Origin: an uncultured cyanobacterium
GTDB lineage: Bacteria; Cyanobacteriota; Cyanobacteriia; Cyanobacteriales; Chroococcidiopsidaceae
Reading direction: 5' to 3'
Assembly: GCA_946221495.1 (NCBI GenBank)
Contig: CAMIFA010000120.1
Span: 1-16,487 of the forward strand
Length of the DNA stretch: 16,487 nt
Below are positions 7,299 through 14,635 of this stretch, piece after piece. The first letter of the stretch is position 1, and every line of letters begins with the position of its first letter. The notes under the pieces were generated by a model. It was not told the origin of the DNA and did not search any database. It saw nothing but the letters and a program-made list of their open reading frames with translations. The position numbers and the translations under genes are program-made.

Positions 7299-8183
7299 AT
7301 GAGTCTAATGGCTCAGGTTGAGCAAGCTAGGAACCGGCTTCAGGAATCCAATCAGCAGTTATTAGCAGCTAGTGGCGCTATTAAAGGACTGATGGCTGCA
7401 TCACTAAAACTTGAGAGAGAAGCCCGCAAGGTAACCTATGAGCTAAAAGAAGATCATACGAGGATCACCGCAGCCAACAGAAGGGCATTTATGCAAGAAC
7501 AACGACGTCTTGCTACTGATCCGTCCCATCCATTACACGGTCTGCTCGATGACGGTAGATATCACGCAAAGCCAGTAGCTTTACAGGCAGGTCACACTGT
7601 AACCCGTAATGGTCTCGTTCGATCTCTTAGTGGTGAGCTAGAGACATTTGCGTTGGAGGAGGCAATTCCCAACAATTACGATAGTCGTGTGGAACGGCAA
7701 GGAGAGGTACTCAGGAAAATAGTTGTAGATATTGGCGGTTCCCCTGTCGAACTGACAACTGCACGGATACTTGGAGGGGTGCCTGGCTTAGTCAATCCAG
7801 ACATAGTCGCAAACGCTCCGGAACGTCCAGGATGGACTGCACCCAACTCCCTTTTCACTGAATCTATACCAGACGCTGCTGGAAGCAGTCAGCTTCGAGG
7901 AATTCTTCGAGGAGGAAGTAGAGCTTTAGGACCACTTGGAGTCGCGCTGGATGCGTATAGTCTTAAAGAGGCTTGGGATGCTGACGGCGGCAGAATTGGA
8001 GAAAACGTCACGTCAACTGCTGGTGGTATTGCCGGAGGCTTGGGTGGTGCTGCAGCCGGAGCTGCCATTGGTAGTGCAATTTTACCAGTAGGTGGGACGA
8101 TCATTGGCGGGGTAATCGGTGGTGTTGTCGGAAGTGGAGCAGGATCTGCGATCGCGGAAGGAATTGGAAATCTCTTCGATTAA
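7299..8183 (+). CDS. Toxin-like protein: shared N-terminal tag, type-5-like toxin domain, glycine-zipper C-terminus
   Basis: The protein has 294 residues in three parts. Residues 1-26 (MSLMAQVEQARNRLQ and following) are 18/26 identical to the start of the toxin-like protein at 10007. After a helical linker, residues 76-185 contain HPLHGLLDDG, QAGH (96-99) and VDIGGSPVELTTA (143-155). This resembles, from memory, the polymorphic toxin type 5 domain. Residues 208-291 hold GPLGVALDAYSLKEA and then a strongly Gly/Ala-rich hydrophobic stretch with GxxxG spacing, like the glycine zippers of membrane-inserting toxins. Start ATG 7299 has AAGGAG nearby. It is followed by a 230-residue gene that could encode its immunity protein. 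The type 5 call needs a profile search; the glycine-zipper part is plain in the sequence. There is no Sec signal peptide. Confidence 0.6.
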   Translation: MSLMAQVEQARNRLQESNQQLLAASGAIKGLMAASLKLEREARKVTYELKEDHTRITAANRRAFMQEQRRLATDPSHPLHGLLDDGRYHAKPVALQAGHTVTRNGLVRSLSGELETFALEEAIPNNYDSRVERQGEVLRKIVVDIGGSPVELTTARILGGVPGLVNPDIVANAPERPGWTAPNSLFTESIPDAAGSSQLRGILRGGSRALGPLGVALDAYSLKEAWDADGGRIGENVTSTAGGIAGGLGGAAAGAAIGSAILPVGGTIIGGVIGGVVGSGAGSAIAEGIGNLFD

Positions 8184-8210
8184 ATAATCGTGTAAAAGGT
8201 AATAAATCTC

Positions 8211-8903
8211 ATGAACAAAACTGTCGATATTCAGCGGCTTGAGTTCGTTCTAGCAGTGGAGGAGCACAACTTAACAATTTCGAATCCTGAGTTTCTGAAA
8301 GATAGTGGTATTGTACCCATTCATTGGAAGCTGGCTCAACCTCCAACTTACACAGAGGATATGGCTCTGATTGCATTTCAAAATGGGGTTTATGTTCTTC
8401 ATCAAAGCAATTTAGTTGCTTTCTTAGAAAACACCAGCACAAAGACTCTTGAAGAATTGGAAGTTCCACAGCTCGTTCACAGGTATCTTAAGCAATTTCC
8501 CCAGGTTAACTATCAAGCAGTTGGGATGAATTTAGAGGGCTATGCTGCCTTTGACACCAAGGATAGGGCGCGAAACTATTTACTTGAGACGCTTCTAACT
8601 TCTAACCGTCGGCACGAGTCCGATCGGGATATTGTGCAAGCTGTAGCCAACTTTACCTATAGGCTTGATAGGGGACTATTAACCTTGACTATTAGAAATA
8701 CTGCGCTAGAGCTTTCAGAAGAAGAAAGCCTTGCAGTAATTATGTTTTCTGCTAATTTTCACCGTGACATCGCTAGAATTCCTGAAGAAGAGCGGCTTCA
8801 CATTCTGTCTCAAGTTATTGAGAATTGGCAAACCGATGTTGAGACCTACCAAGAAATTGTTAACAAAAGGTTTCTGGAGAAAGAGGTTGAGCAGTTCGCG
8901 TAG
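8211..8903 (+). CDS. Unrecognised 230-aa protein, candidate immunity or accessory protein
   Basis: The product is a soluble, mixed alpha/beta protein of 230 residues with no signal peptide or membrane helix. Visible conserved-looking pieces are NPEFLKDSGIVP (residues 25-36), a NGVYVL strand, a LVHRYLKQFPQVNYQAVGMN segment around the middle, and a C-terminal Glu-rich helix. I do not recognise a named family with confidence. It starts 27 bp after the toxin-like gene with AAAGG upstream of the ATG. In polymorphic toxin loci the gene directly after the toxin is usually its immunity gene, and that is the main reason for the suggestion. It could equally be a loading or regulatory factor for the operon. 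Confidence 0.6.
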   Translation: MNKTVDIQRLEFVLAVEEHNLTISNPEFLKDSGIVPIHWKLAQPPTYTEDMALIAFQNGVYVLHQSNLVAFLENTSTKTLEELEVPQLVHRYLKQFPQVNYQAVGMNLEGYAAFDTKDRARNYLLETLLTSNRRHESDRDIVQAVANFTYRLDRGLLTLTIRNTALELSEEESLAVIMFSANFHRDIARIPEEERLHILSQVIENWQTDVETYQEIVNKRFLEKEVEQFA

Positions 8904-8988
8904 CTCCAAACCCATTTGAGCGAGACCAGCCAGGAAGCTGATGGGCTGTAGACTCACAAACTGAATTAACAAGAACTAGGAGAAAGCA

Positions 8989-9879
8989 ATGTCTGATCTT
9001 CAAGCCGCAGCAACAGAGACAACAGCCAAATTGACAGCACTACTTGGGGAAGCTGAACAAGCTCAAACGAGCTTGCAAGAGTCACAAGAGCTAGTATCGA
9101 GAGTCCGAGAACAAGTTGAGGCTGCTTGGACACAATTAAGCGATCGCGCTCAGTCTCTCCTCGACAAAACTGTGAGTGCAAAAAGTGAACTAGCTACAGA
9201 TACTGAGTCAGTCACTCAGGTATTGGCGCAACTTAAGAGTAGGGTTGAAGCTTTGGGAGATGAGTTTACACAAGATGTAGAGGAAACCAAAACTGCGATC
9301 GCGGCTTTAGATGACGGCATTGAGGCAGTAACACCAGAACTAGAGACAAGCTTGCAAGCGGCTGAGGATGCCCTAACTGCTCTACAAGACAAAGAAATCG
9401 GGTCAGAAACAGAACAAATCGTTTCTCAAACAGAGGACTATTTACAAGAAGTAGATAGTGAATTAGAAAGCCATCAAACAACTATAGAAGAACGCTCTGA
9501 AGCCCTACAAACATATATTTTTGAGCAATGCCTACCAGAAATTACGACAAGAGTAACTGATTTTGCCGAGCAGCTTGAGGAAGTAGTAGCAAAACTTACA
9601 GAGAAGTTGCAAGTGGTAGAAGATGCCACAGAGCGATCGGCGCAGGACACAATTGACCAGGTTAGCGAGGCTCAAAACAACATTTTTGATGAGCTTGTGA
9701 AGACAAGTCAAAAAGTTGAGGAAGTAATGGGAATAGTAAGCAATGTAGTTGATACAGCTAGTTCCAGCGTGATAGCTGCTAGTGCTGCCCTAGTAGATGG
9801 TTCCAATCAAACAAAGATTAGTGCTGAGACGGCTACAGATTTATTAACAAAAACCAAAGAATCTCTAGACAAGGTTTAA
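8989..9879 (+). CDS. Coiled-coil protein, paralogue 2a
   Basis: This 296-residue acidic protein is helical throughout, with long heptad patterns and no signal peptide, membrane segment or catalytic motif. It is the paralogue of the minus-strand protein at 12756-13661. Both start with a TTA/RETAAKLT stretch, share LSDRAQSLL near residue 50, contain a QLKS segment, and end with a related C-terminal region that includes ALVDG or TLVDG. The two lie in opposite orientation on either side of the MITE-flanked peptidase. Start ATG 8989 follows AGGAG. The gene lies between the candidate immunity gene and the second toxin-like gene, so it may serve as a dedicated partner for the latter. Function unknown. 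Confidence 0.85.
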   Translation: MSDLQAAATETTAKLTALLGEAEQAQTSLQESQELVSRVREQVEAAWTQLSDRAQSLLDKTVSAKSELATDTESVTQVLAQLKSRVEALGDEFTQDVEETKTAIAALDDGIEAVTPELETSLQAAEDALTALQDKEIGSETEQIVSQTEDYLQEVDSELESHQTTIEERSEALQTYIFEQCLPEITTRVTDFAEQLEEVVAKLTEKLQVVEDATERSAQDTIDQVSEAQNNIFDELVKTSQKVEEVMGIVSNVVDTASSSVIAASAALVDGSNQTKISAETATDLLTKTKESLDKV

Positions 9880-9956
9880 AGGTTTTGTTGCCAAAAAGTT
9901 TTGATACAAACAGGTGAGGAAACCTATTATTTACTCATATTACTGTTAGTTAATAA

Positions 9957-10006
9957 ACCGACTACCCTGCCATTGCTAAATTCCCTACGTTAAAGAGGTC
10001 TAAATT
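9957..10006 (+). promoter_or_regulatory. Conserved 50-nt leader of toxin-like gene (copy 2)
   Basis: This stretch is the counterpart of 7249-7298. It has ACCGACTACCC at the same distance from the start codon and an AAGAGG ribosome binding site. The start codon is GTG here and ATG in the other gene. Equal length and no gaps indicate that leader and N-terminal codons were copied as one unit. Confidence 0.5.
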
Positions 10007-10657
10007 GTGAGTCTAATGGCTCGTGTTGATCAAGCCAGAAACCGTCTCCAGGCAGCCAATGAGCGTTTATCAGAAGCGAGTGGATTCCGAGACAACCCTT
10101 TCCACAAGGTTCTTCTCGCTAGACACCAGCGTTTTGACAGCACCCTCTCGTATATGCATATGGAGATGGTTACTAATATCGACGAAGTAGATAACATACG
10201 ACTATTCAACAGATTGGGTCGTTTTTCACAAGGGTCAAAAGCAGCGGCATTAGCAGCATGGGTTCTGAAAGTTAGACCCGGTGGAGAGTGGGATCATAAA
10301 CCTAAACTTTCAACAATGCTGGAATTTGACGGTAATGAGCCGCCTACCTTCCCTATTCCGGGTGATGATGAACACGAATATAATTACGATATCTGGTCTA
10401 ATATCCACTATGGATATGTGGGTATGGCAGCTGGTTTCAATTCATTAGAACTACGGAGTGGGGCTATAGCAGCAGACCGTGACTATGTCCCAGCCGATGA
10501 TTTGAGCGTACGCATAGGCATAGAACTCTGGGAGGAATATGGTCCTAACCTGACTCCTGAACAGTTACACCAAGCAATACTTGATCACAAGGAAGAGTAT
10601 CTAAGAATCCAAGATGAAACAAATATAGTTGTTAGACCGATTGATAATGGGCGCTAA
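10007..10657 (+). CDS. Toxin-like protein: shared N-terminal tag and polymorphic toxin type 44-like domain
   Basis: The product has 216 residues and starts at GTG 10007, in register with the start of the toxin-like gene at 7299. Residues 1-26 are the shared tag (MSLMARVDQARNRLQ and following). The C-terminal part shows AAWVLKVRPGGEWDHK (83-98) and YDIWSNIHYGYVGMAAGF (127-144). These match my memory of the Ntox44 (polymorphic toxin type 44) domain, a predicted nuclease-like toxin. There is no signal peptide or membrane helix. It is the last gene of the plus-strand operon, and no gene follows that could be its immunity partner before the inverted repeat. Its stop codon lies in a sequence that resembles the end of the nearby MITE-like units. 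The domain call is moderately sure; cellular activity is not shown. Confidence 0.7.
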   Translation: MSLMARVDQARNRLQAANERLSEASGFRDNPFHKVLLARHQRFDSTLSYMHMEMVTNIDEVDNIRLFNRLGRFSQGSKAAALAAWVLKVRPGGEWDHKPKLSTMLEFDGNEPPTFPIPGDDEHEYNYDIWSNIHYGYVGMAAGFNSLELRSGAIAADRDYVPADDLSVRIGIELWEEYGPNLTPEQLHQAILDHKEEYLRIQDETNIVVRPIDNGR

Positions 10658-10660
10658 GTT
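10646..10660 (+). repeat. Possible solitary MITE end at the toxin stop codon
   Basis: AATGGGCGCTAAGTT at the end of the toxin-like gene differs by a single inserted G from AATGGCGCTAAGTT, the outer end of the MITE-like unit at 10713. The TAA within it is the toxin stop codon. It could be a relic of an earlier insertion or excision, or coincidence. Confidence 0.3.
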
Positions 10661-11018
10661 TGACTTGAGTAAAGAGTTGCTGAAAATATCTACCAGTTTA
10701 GGTTGCTTGAGCGAATGGCGCTAAGTTAAGGTGAAATTATTGACTGATAAGGGCTGGAGAAAATGAATAGCTTCGAGAACGGGAAAGTCTGAGAATCAGG
10801 AAAACCTTCAATTTCTAGCTATGCGATGCCGCTCTTGGCGGCTTGCCCCTTTGGGATCGCTACTTCATGGCTCTCATTTTCTCAAAGTGCTGAAACACCT
10901 GAAAGTACGATATCTGTGCTTAACGAGCGTGCCATTCCCCTTAAGCCTGCCATCACTTAATTCGCCAACAGTATCTTTGTTCTACGTGAATTAGCTTTTG
11001 TACAAGAGGACAAAGCAC
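10658..11018. other. Intergenic region between toxin-like gene and peptidase gene
   Basis: This 361-bp region contains the first MITE-like unit (10713-10937) and otherwise no recognisable gene. The toxin-like gene and the peptidase gene converge here. Folding of the MITE-like sequence may terminate transcripts from both sides. I find no standard terminator with a T tract, and no open frame that could be an immunity gene. Confidence 0.6.
10713..10937 (+). mobile_element. MITE-like element, copy 1
   Basis: This 225-bp unit is about 96% identical (9 mismatches, no gaps) to the reverse complement of 12437-12661. Its ends form an imperfect terminal inverted repeat: GAATGGCGCTAAGTTAAG on the left, CTTAACGAGCGTGCCATTC on the right. 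Inside are an inverted pair GAGAAAATGA / TCATTTTCTC and a small hairpin GCCGC-TCTTG-GCGGC. It codes for nothing visible. Size, terminal repeats and lack of coding fit a miniature inverted-repeat element moved by a transposase in trans. No clear target duplication is seen. Confidence 0.65.
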
Positions 11019-12320
11019 TTAATTTTTAGACAAATATGGTTCCAATATATTAGTCCAGTAAGTCTTAGCTTGGTTATAGTTGGTTACACATCTTTGTTCG
11101 TTTGATTCATTTACATACTTTCTCAAACTTGGGCTAGCCGTGTTAGGGGACGCTCCATAGGCTAAACACCCTAGATCATAGGCTCTCTGTTTATCAGGTG
11201 AATGTTCATTTTTTATCGGAGCGTGAGATAGCGAATTTGTAGAAAATATAAGAAACTGGAGAGAAGCAGAATCAACAATCAATTGGGCAAATTTTTGGGG
11301 ATTTGACAAGAATATTAGAATAGAAGCAAGTTCATCAGCCGCATCTTCTTCTGGTTTTACTAGAGATAATTCTAACTGGTCGATTAATGCGTGTGCTAGT
11401 TCATGATGCAGAGTAAATATGATCATGTTAGCTGTGAGTTGTATTGCAGATGCGTAGTCAGCTTTACTAACTGTAATAGTTGAAGTGGTATATAGGTCTA
11501 ACATTTCATAGCAAATTACAACTTCATCCCTATTAACCTTATAAAAAGCAGTAGGCTGTCCACATTCTTTAAGAGTAACCGTGATGTCACTAGATAAAGC
11601 CAACTTCTTGCTTAAAACATCGGTATCGTTTTCAAGTAACCTACTGTTCTTAAATGCCTCTTCGTATATTTTATACATTGGTTTTATAGGTGAATTATAA
11701 TTCACAGTAATTTTTGCGTTCTGCTGTTTTTTATGCTGTTCCGAATACATTGCCTGCAACACTAATGCTGGGTCAACTAACTGTCTCCTATATTTGAGTA
11801 TCCAATGTAGATGAGAACTACTTAAACGCTCTCCCTTTGTGATCCGACCAATACGAGTACCAGTCTCTACTGTCTGACCTTCCAAAATTTGAATTCCACC
11901 ATTTAGATCGTTAAGGTATTTTACTTTACCATTACTTTTGATCGTGCCTTTCAGATTACAATAAGTATGTTGCCAGTCACCAGATTGCACGGTAATTGAT
12001 GTCCCGCACTCAAGATCAACAGCTACTTTGATAACTTTACCTGCCCACCAATTGCGAACGAAACTTCCTTCTGGAGCAACAAAGTCTAAGCCTTGATGAA
12101 ACCTCTTTTTATCGTAGGAACCATTAGGTAACTTATAGTATCCAAAAGGAGTTTTGTATCCTTGAAAATTTTCGACAGGGAACGATCCACCCTTCCATTC
12201 TAAAGCGACAACTTTTGGACTCAAACTTAAAATCCAAACACCATTGAGAACAATCCCCAACGTAATTACAAAGTGATTAAATTTAGGTTGAAAGGAAGAA
12301 TATAGTGTTGATAATTTCAT
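11019..12320 (-). CDS. Secreted M23 peptidase fused to a DUF4344-like metallopeptidase
   Basis: The product has 433 residues. Residues 17-40 form a hydrophobic N-terminal segment, likely a signal peptide or anchor. The first domain has the M23 (LytM/lysostaphin-like) zinc motifs HQGLD (His75, Asp79) and HLH (His170, His172). Active members cut peptidoglycan cross-bridges; others only regulate amidases. The second domain carries HELAH (306-310) followed by EEDAADELA (from residue 324), the pattern of the DUF4344 putative metallopeptidase family. All expected metal ligands seem present in both. The gene stands alone, convergent with the toxin operon, between two inverted MITE-like units. It may have been moved as a block or may be able to invert. 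Remodelling the wall for effector passage is a guess from context. Confidence 0.8.
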   Translation of the reverse strand: MKLSTLYSSFQPKFNHFVITLGIVLNGVWILSLSPKVVALEWKGGSFPVENFQGYKTPFGYYKLPNGSYDKKRFHQGLDFVAPEGSFVRNWWAGKVIKVAVDLECGTSITVQSGDWQHTYCNLKGTIKSNGKVKYLNDLNGGIQILEGQTVETGTRIGRITKGERLSSSHLHWILKYRRQLVDPALVLQAMYSEQHKKQQNAKITVNYNSPIKPMYKIYEEAFKNSRLLENDTDVLSKKLALSSDITVTLKECGQPTAFYKVNRDEVVICYEMLDLYTTSTITVSKADYASAIQLTANMIIFTLHHELAHALIDQLELSLVKPEEDAADELASILIFLSNPQKFAQLIVDSASLQFLIFSTNSLSHAPIKNEHSPDKQRAYDLGCLAYGASPNTASPSLRKYVNESNEQRCVTNYNQAKTYWTNILEPYLSKN

Positions 12321-12436
12321 AAAATAATTTGATAATCGAATGAAGAAAAGGCACGAAATAATTGAACAGGTTTATTGAGAAACTTGTTGTAGTGTCTGTA
12401 CTAATTCTCATAGTAGTTCCACGCAGGTTATAAAGC

Positions 12437-12661
12437 GAATGGCACGCTCGTTAAGCACAGATGTCGTACTTTCAGGTGTTTCAGCACTTTGAGAAAATGA
12501 GAGTTATGAAGTAGCGATCGCAAAGGGGCAAGCCGCCAAGAGCGGCATCGCATAGCTAAAAATTGGAGGTTTTCCTGATTCTCAAACTCTCCCGTTCTCG
12601 AAGCTATTCATTTTCTCCAGCCCTTATCAGTCAACAATTTCACCTTAACTTAGCGCCATTC
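12437..12661 (-). mobile_element. MITE-like element, copy 2 (inverted)
   Basis: This is the inverted counterpart of 10713-10937, with the same length and ends and 9 base differences. It carries a full HIP1 octamer where the other copy has GGGATCGC. The pair bounds the peptidase gene as a 1.95-kb segment, like a composite element or an invertible block. Confidence 0.65.
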
Positions 12662-12709
12662 GTTTCTTTACCGACTGCGGCATCAAGACCTCAACCTTTA
12701 CCGCGTCCC

Positions 12710-12748
12710 GGCTGACTAGAAGACCTGCTCTGATCCTCCTAGTCAGCC
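12710..12748 (-). terminator. Stem-loop after coiled-coil operon 2
   Basis: GGCTGACTAG and CTAGTCAGCC form a perfect 10-bp inverted repeat with a 19-nt loop, starting 8 bp beyond the stop codon of the last minus-strand gene. There is no T tract on either side, so it is not a classical Rho-independent terminator. It may protect the 3' end of the transcript or assist termination. Confidence 0.4.
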
Positions 12749-12755
12749 TTAAACC

Positions 12756-13661
12756 TTATCCCAACATAAATCTATCTAGTAACTTTCTCACTTCTTCAAT
12801 CAAACCTAGCGCCGTTTCAAGTCCCATGTTTGTTGTCTTGGTTCCATCTACTAAGGTATCTTTCGCAGTAACGACGGTTGTTCCTCCTTGGTCAACCAAG
12901 TCACTCAGCTGTTTCATTACTTGCTCTAGCTCATTAGCCGTATTGACTAAATCTCCAAATACTGCTTCCTGGTTTTGCTGATATTGGTTAATTGAATCTT
13001 GGGCTGATGTTTCCGTTGATTCCTCTAACTCTTGCTTTTTCTGGGTTAGTTGTTCTACTTTATCCTCAAGCTGAGTTGCTAAGTCCGCTACCATGTCCGA
13101 GATCGCCCCAATAGATTCATCACCAATGTAAGCCTGCAAGTCTGAACTTCGCTGTTCGATATCTGTTTGATGTGTTTGCACTTGGCTAGAGATATCATTC
13201 TGCAAGTAGCTTTCTTTCTGAGAAATGTCCTCCTCGATCAGTCCCTCAACTTCCTCCACCCTTTCTTTAAGAGCGCTGAGAGAACTTTCGACTTCCTGCA
13301 AAGTTGCTTCAAGTTCCGATTGATGTGTTTCTAATTCGTCGCCCAAACCTGTAATTTCTGAAGTTGTTGCCTCTTGTTCCTGACTCGTCTCATCTTGCAA
13401 AGTTTCTACGCCGCTCTTGAGTTGAACTAGCCCTTCACTGACTGAACCCGCTTCTGTGGTTAACTCTTCTCTAGCAGTAGTAACCCGCTCTAAAAGTGAT
13501 TGGGCGCGATCGCTCAAGCTAGACCAATCAGCCGTGATTTGTTCGGAAATTTGTGTTAGTTGTTCTCGTACCTCCGTCAAACCTAATTGTGCCTGATCGG
13601 CTTCCTCTAATAATACCGTTAGTTTTGCAGCCGTTTCTCTAGCAGTAGTTTCAAGAGTCAT
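12756..13661 (-). CDS. Coiled-coil protein, paralogue 2b
   Basis: This 301-residue acidic, helical protein contains no proline and no cysteine, as expected of one very long coiled coil. It is the paralogue of the plus-strand protein at 8989-9879, sharing RETAAKLT, LSDRAQSLL and the C-terminal TLVDG region. The SDRA codons carry a HIP1 site in the same phase as in three other coiled-coil genes of this window. The start ATG follows GGAGG at good spacing, 33 bp after the preceding gene. It is the last gene of the four-gene minus-strand operon. No catalytic motif, signal peptide or membrane helix is seen. Its function is unknown; a scaffold or adaptor role is inferred only from shape and context. 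Confidence 0.85.
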   Translation of the reverse strand: MTLETTARETAAKLTVLLEEADQAQLGLTEVREQLTQISEQITADWSSLSDRAQSLLERVTTAREELTTEAGSVSEGLVQLKSGVETLQDETSQEQEATTSEITGLGDELETHQSELEATLQEVESSLSALKERVEEVEGLIEEDISQKESYLQNDISSQVQTHQTDIEQRSSDLQAYIGDESIGAISDMVADLATQLEDKVEQLTQKKQELEESTETSAQDSINQYQQNQEAVFGDLVNTANELEQVMKQLSDLVDQGGTTVVTAKDTLVDGTKTTNMGLETALGLIEEVRKLLDRFMLG

Positions 13662-13694
13662 TGCTTACCTCCATCCGCATGAATTTTATTAAAA

Positions 13695-14633
13695 TCAACC
13701 AAAACCAACCCCAACCGAATCAGCAGCCTGCTTCACGCCTTCAATGCCATCTTTGAGCGGACTGATAAAGTCAGCTAGCTCATCAAACAAAGGTTCTAGG
13801 GGTTCGCGGGCATTAGATGCCTCAGACTCTGAGTCCGCAATTTTGTCACTCATTTCTGCAATCGTGTCTGTTACCTGCTTGACAGCCGCTTCAATTAGCT
13901 CTTTAAGTTCGACCTCGATTTGTTGTTCAGCCTGCTCTTGCAAGTCATCTGTCCCCGCCTTAACAACGTTTGTACTGACATCGGTTAAATTTGTGCCAAA
14001 ATCTTCATGCAGACGGGTAAACTCATCTGCCATTTCCTGAATCTTTGTGGCAACTTCTTCCTGAGCTTTGTCCATTTCATCAGTCAACTGATTCATCTGC
14101 TCTGTCATGGCAGTTTTAACTGACTCCAACTTCTCTTGCAAAGCTTCTACTTCTTGACTAGTTGTATCCAGTGCTGACCCTAATTGCTCTTGACTAGACT
14201 TAATTTTTTCTTGGGCTTCTGTTAGGGCTGTTTCGGTTTCTTGACCTGCGGCTTCGGTAGCTGAACTACCTTCACCCAATTGCCCTTTTAGGTCTGACAT
14301 CTTTCCTTGAGCCACTTCTAACTCGTTACCTAACTGCTCGTGTGCTTCCGCAATCGATTCAGTCAAAGACTCGATGCTGCTTTCTACCTCGGTAACTTCT
14401 CCCTCAAGCTGATTTTGTTGATTAGAAACTTCTGATCGCAATTCACTCAGAGCAGTCTGAATTTGTTCAAGAATTTGTGTAACCTGATTTTGTTTGTCTT
14501 CAATATCGGTTACTAATGTATCGGCTTCCGCTTTAACTTCTCCTGCTACCTCAACTAAAGTGTTTAGTTTTTCGGGAAATTGGGTAGCCATTTGGGATAA
14601 AGATGACAGCGCTTGGCTCAATTCTGCGTCCAT
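13695..14633 (-). CDS. Acidic coiled-coil protein
   Basis: The product is 312 residues, very rich in Glu, Gln, Thr and Ser, with continuous heptads from about residue 30 to 240. The C-terminal 70 residues are less acidic and contain PLEPLF and a short hydrophobic segment with ISPLK, much like the proline-containing tails of the other coiled-coil proteins here. There is no signal peptide. The ATG lies 2 bp after the stop of the small membrane protein gene and the ribosome binding site is within that gene's end, so translation is coupled and the two products probably act together. Function unknown. Confidence 0.85.
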   Translation of the reverse strand: MDAELSQALSSLSQMATQFPEKLNTLVEVAGEVKAEADTLVTDIEDKQNQVTQILEQIQTALSELRSEVSNQQNQLEGEVTEVESSIESLTESIAEAHEQLGNELEVAQGKMSDLKGQLGEGSSATEAAGQETETALTEAQEKIKSSQEQLGSALDTTSQEVEALQEKLESVKTAMTEQMNQLTDEMDKAQEEVATKIQEMADEFTRLHEDFGTNLTDVSTNVVKAGTDDLQEQAEQQIEVELKELIEAAVKQVTDTIAEMSDKIADSESEASNAREPLEPLFDELADFISPLKDGIEGVKQAADSVGVGFG

Positions 14634-14635
14634 TT

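Larger units (their letters stand above)
12321..12755. other. Intergenic region between coiled-coil operon 2 and peptidase gene
   Basis: This 435-bp region holds the upstream region of the peptidase gene (12321-12436, AT-rich, promoter not clearly recognisable), the second MITE-like unit (12437-12661) and a stem-loop (12710-12748) after the last gene of the minus-strand operon. No gene is visible. Confidence 0.6.

Noticed and set aside
7676..8104. Minus-strand frames rich in Pro and Ala opposite the glycine-zipper region
   Set aside because: Their composition is the expected antisense shadow of Gly/Ala-rich codons.
8209..9181. Minus-strand frames opposite the 230-aa gene and the start of coiled-coil 2a
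   Set aside because: They are shadows of plus-strand genes with good starts and ribosome binding sites.
10713..12661. Complete insertion sequence
   Set aside because: The enclosed gene is a peptidase, not a transposase, and no clear target duplication flanks the repeats.
13744..14040. Ser-rich plus-strand frame opposite the coiled-coil gene at 13695-14633
   Set aside because: It is the antisense reading of Glu/Gln/Leu-rich codons, with no independent start signal.
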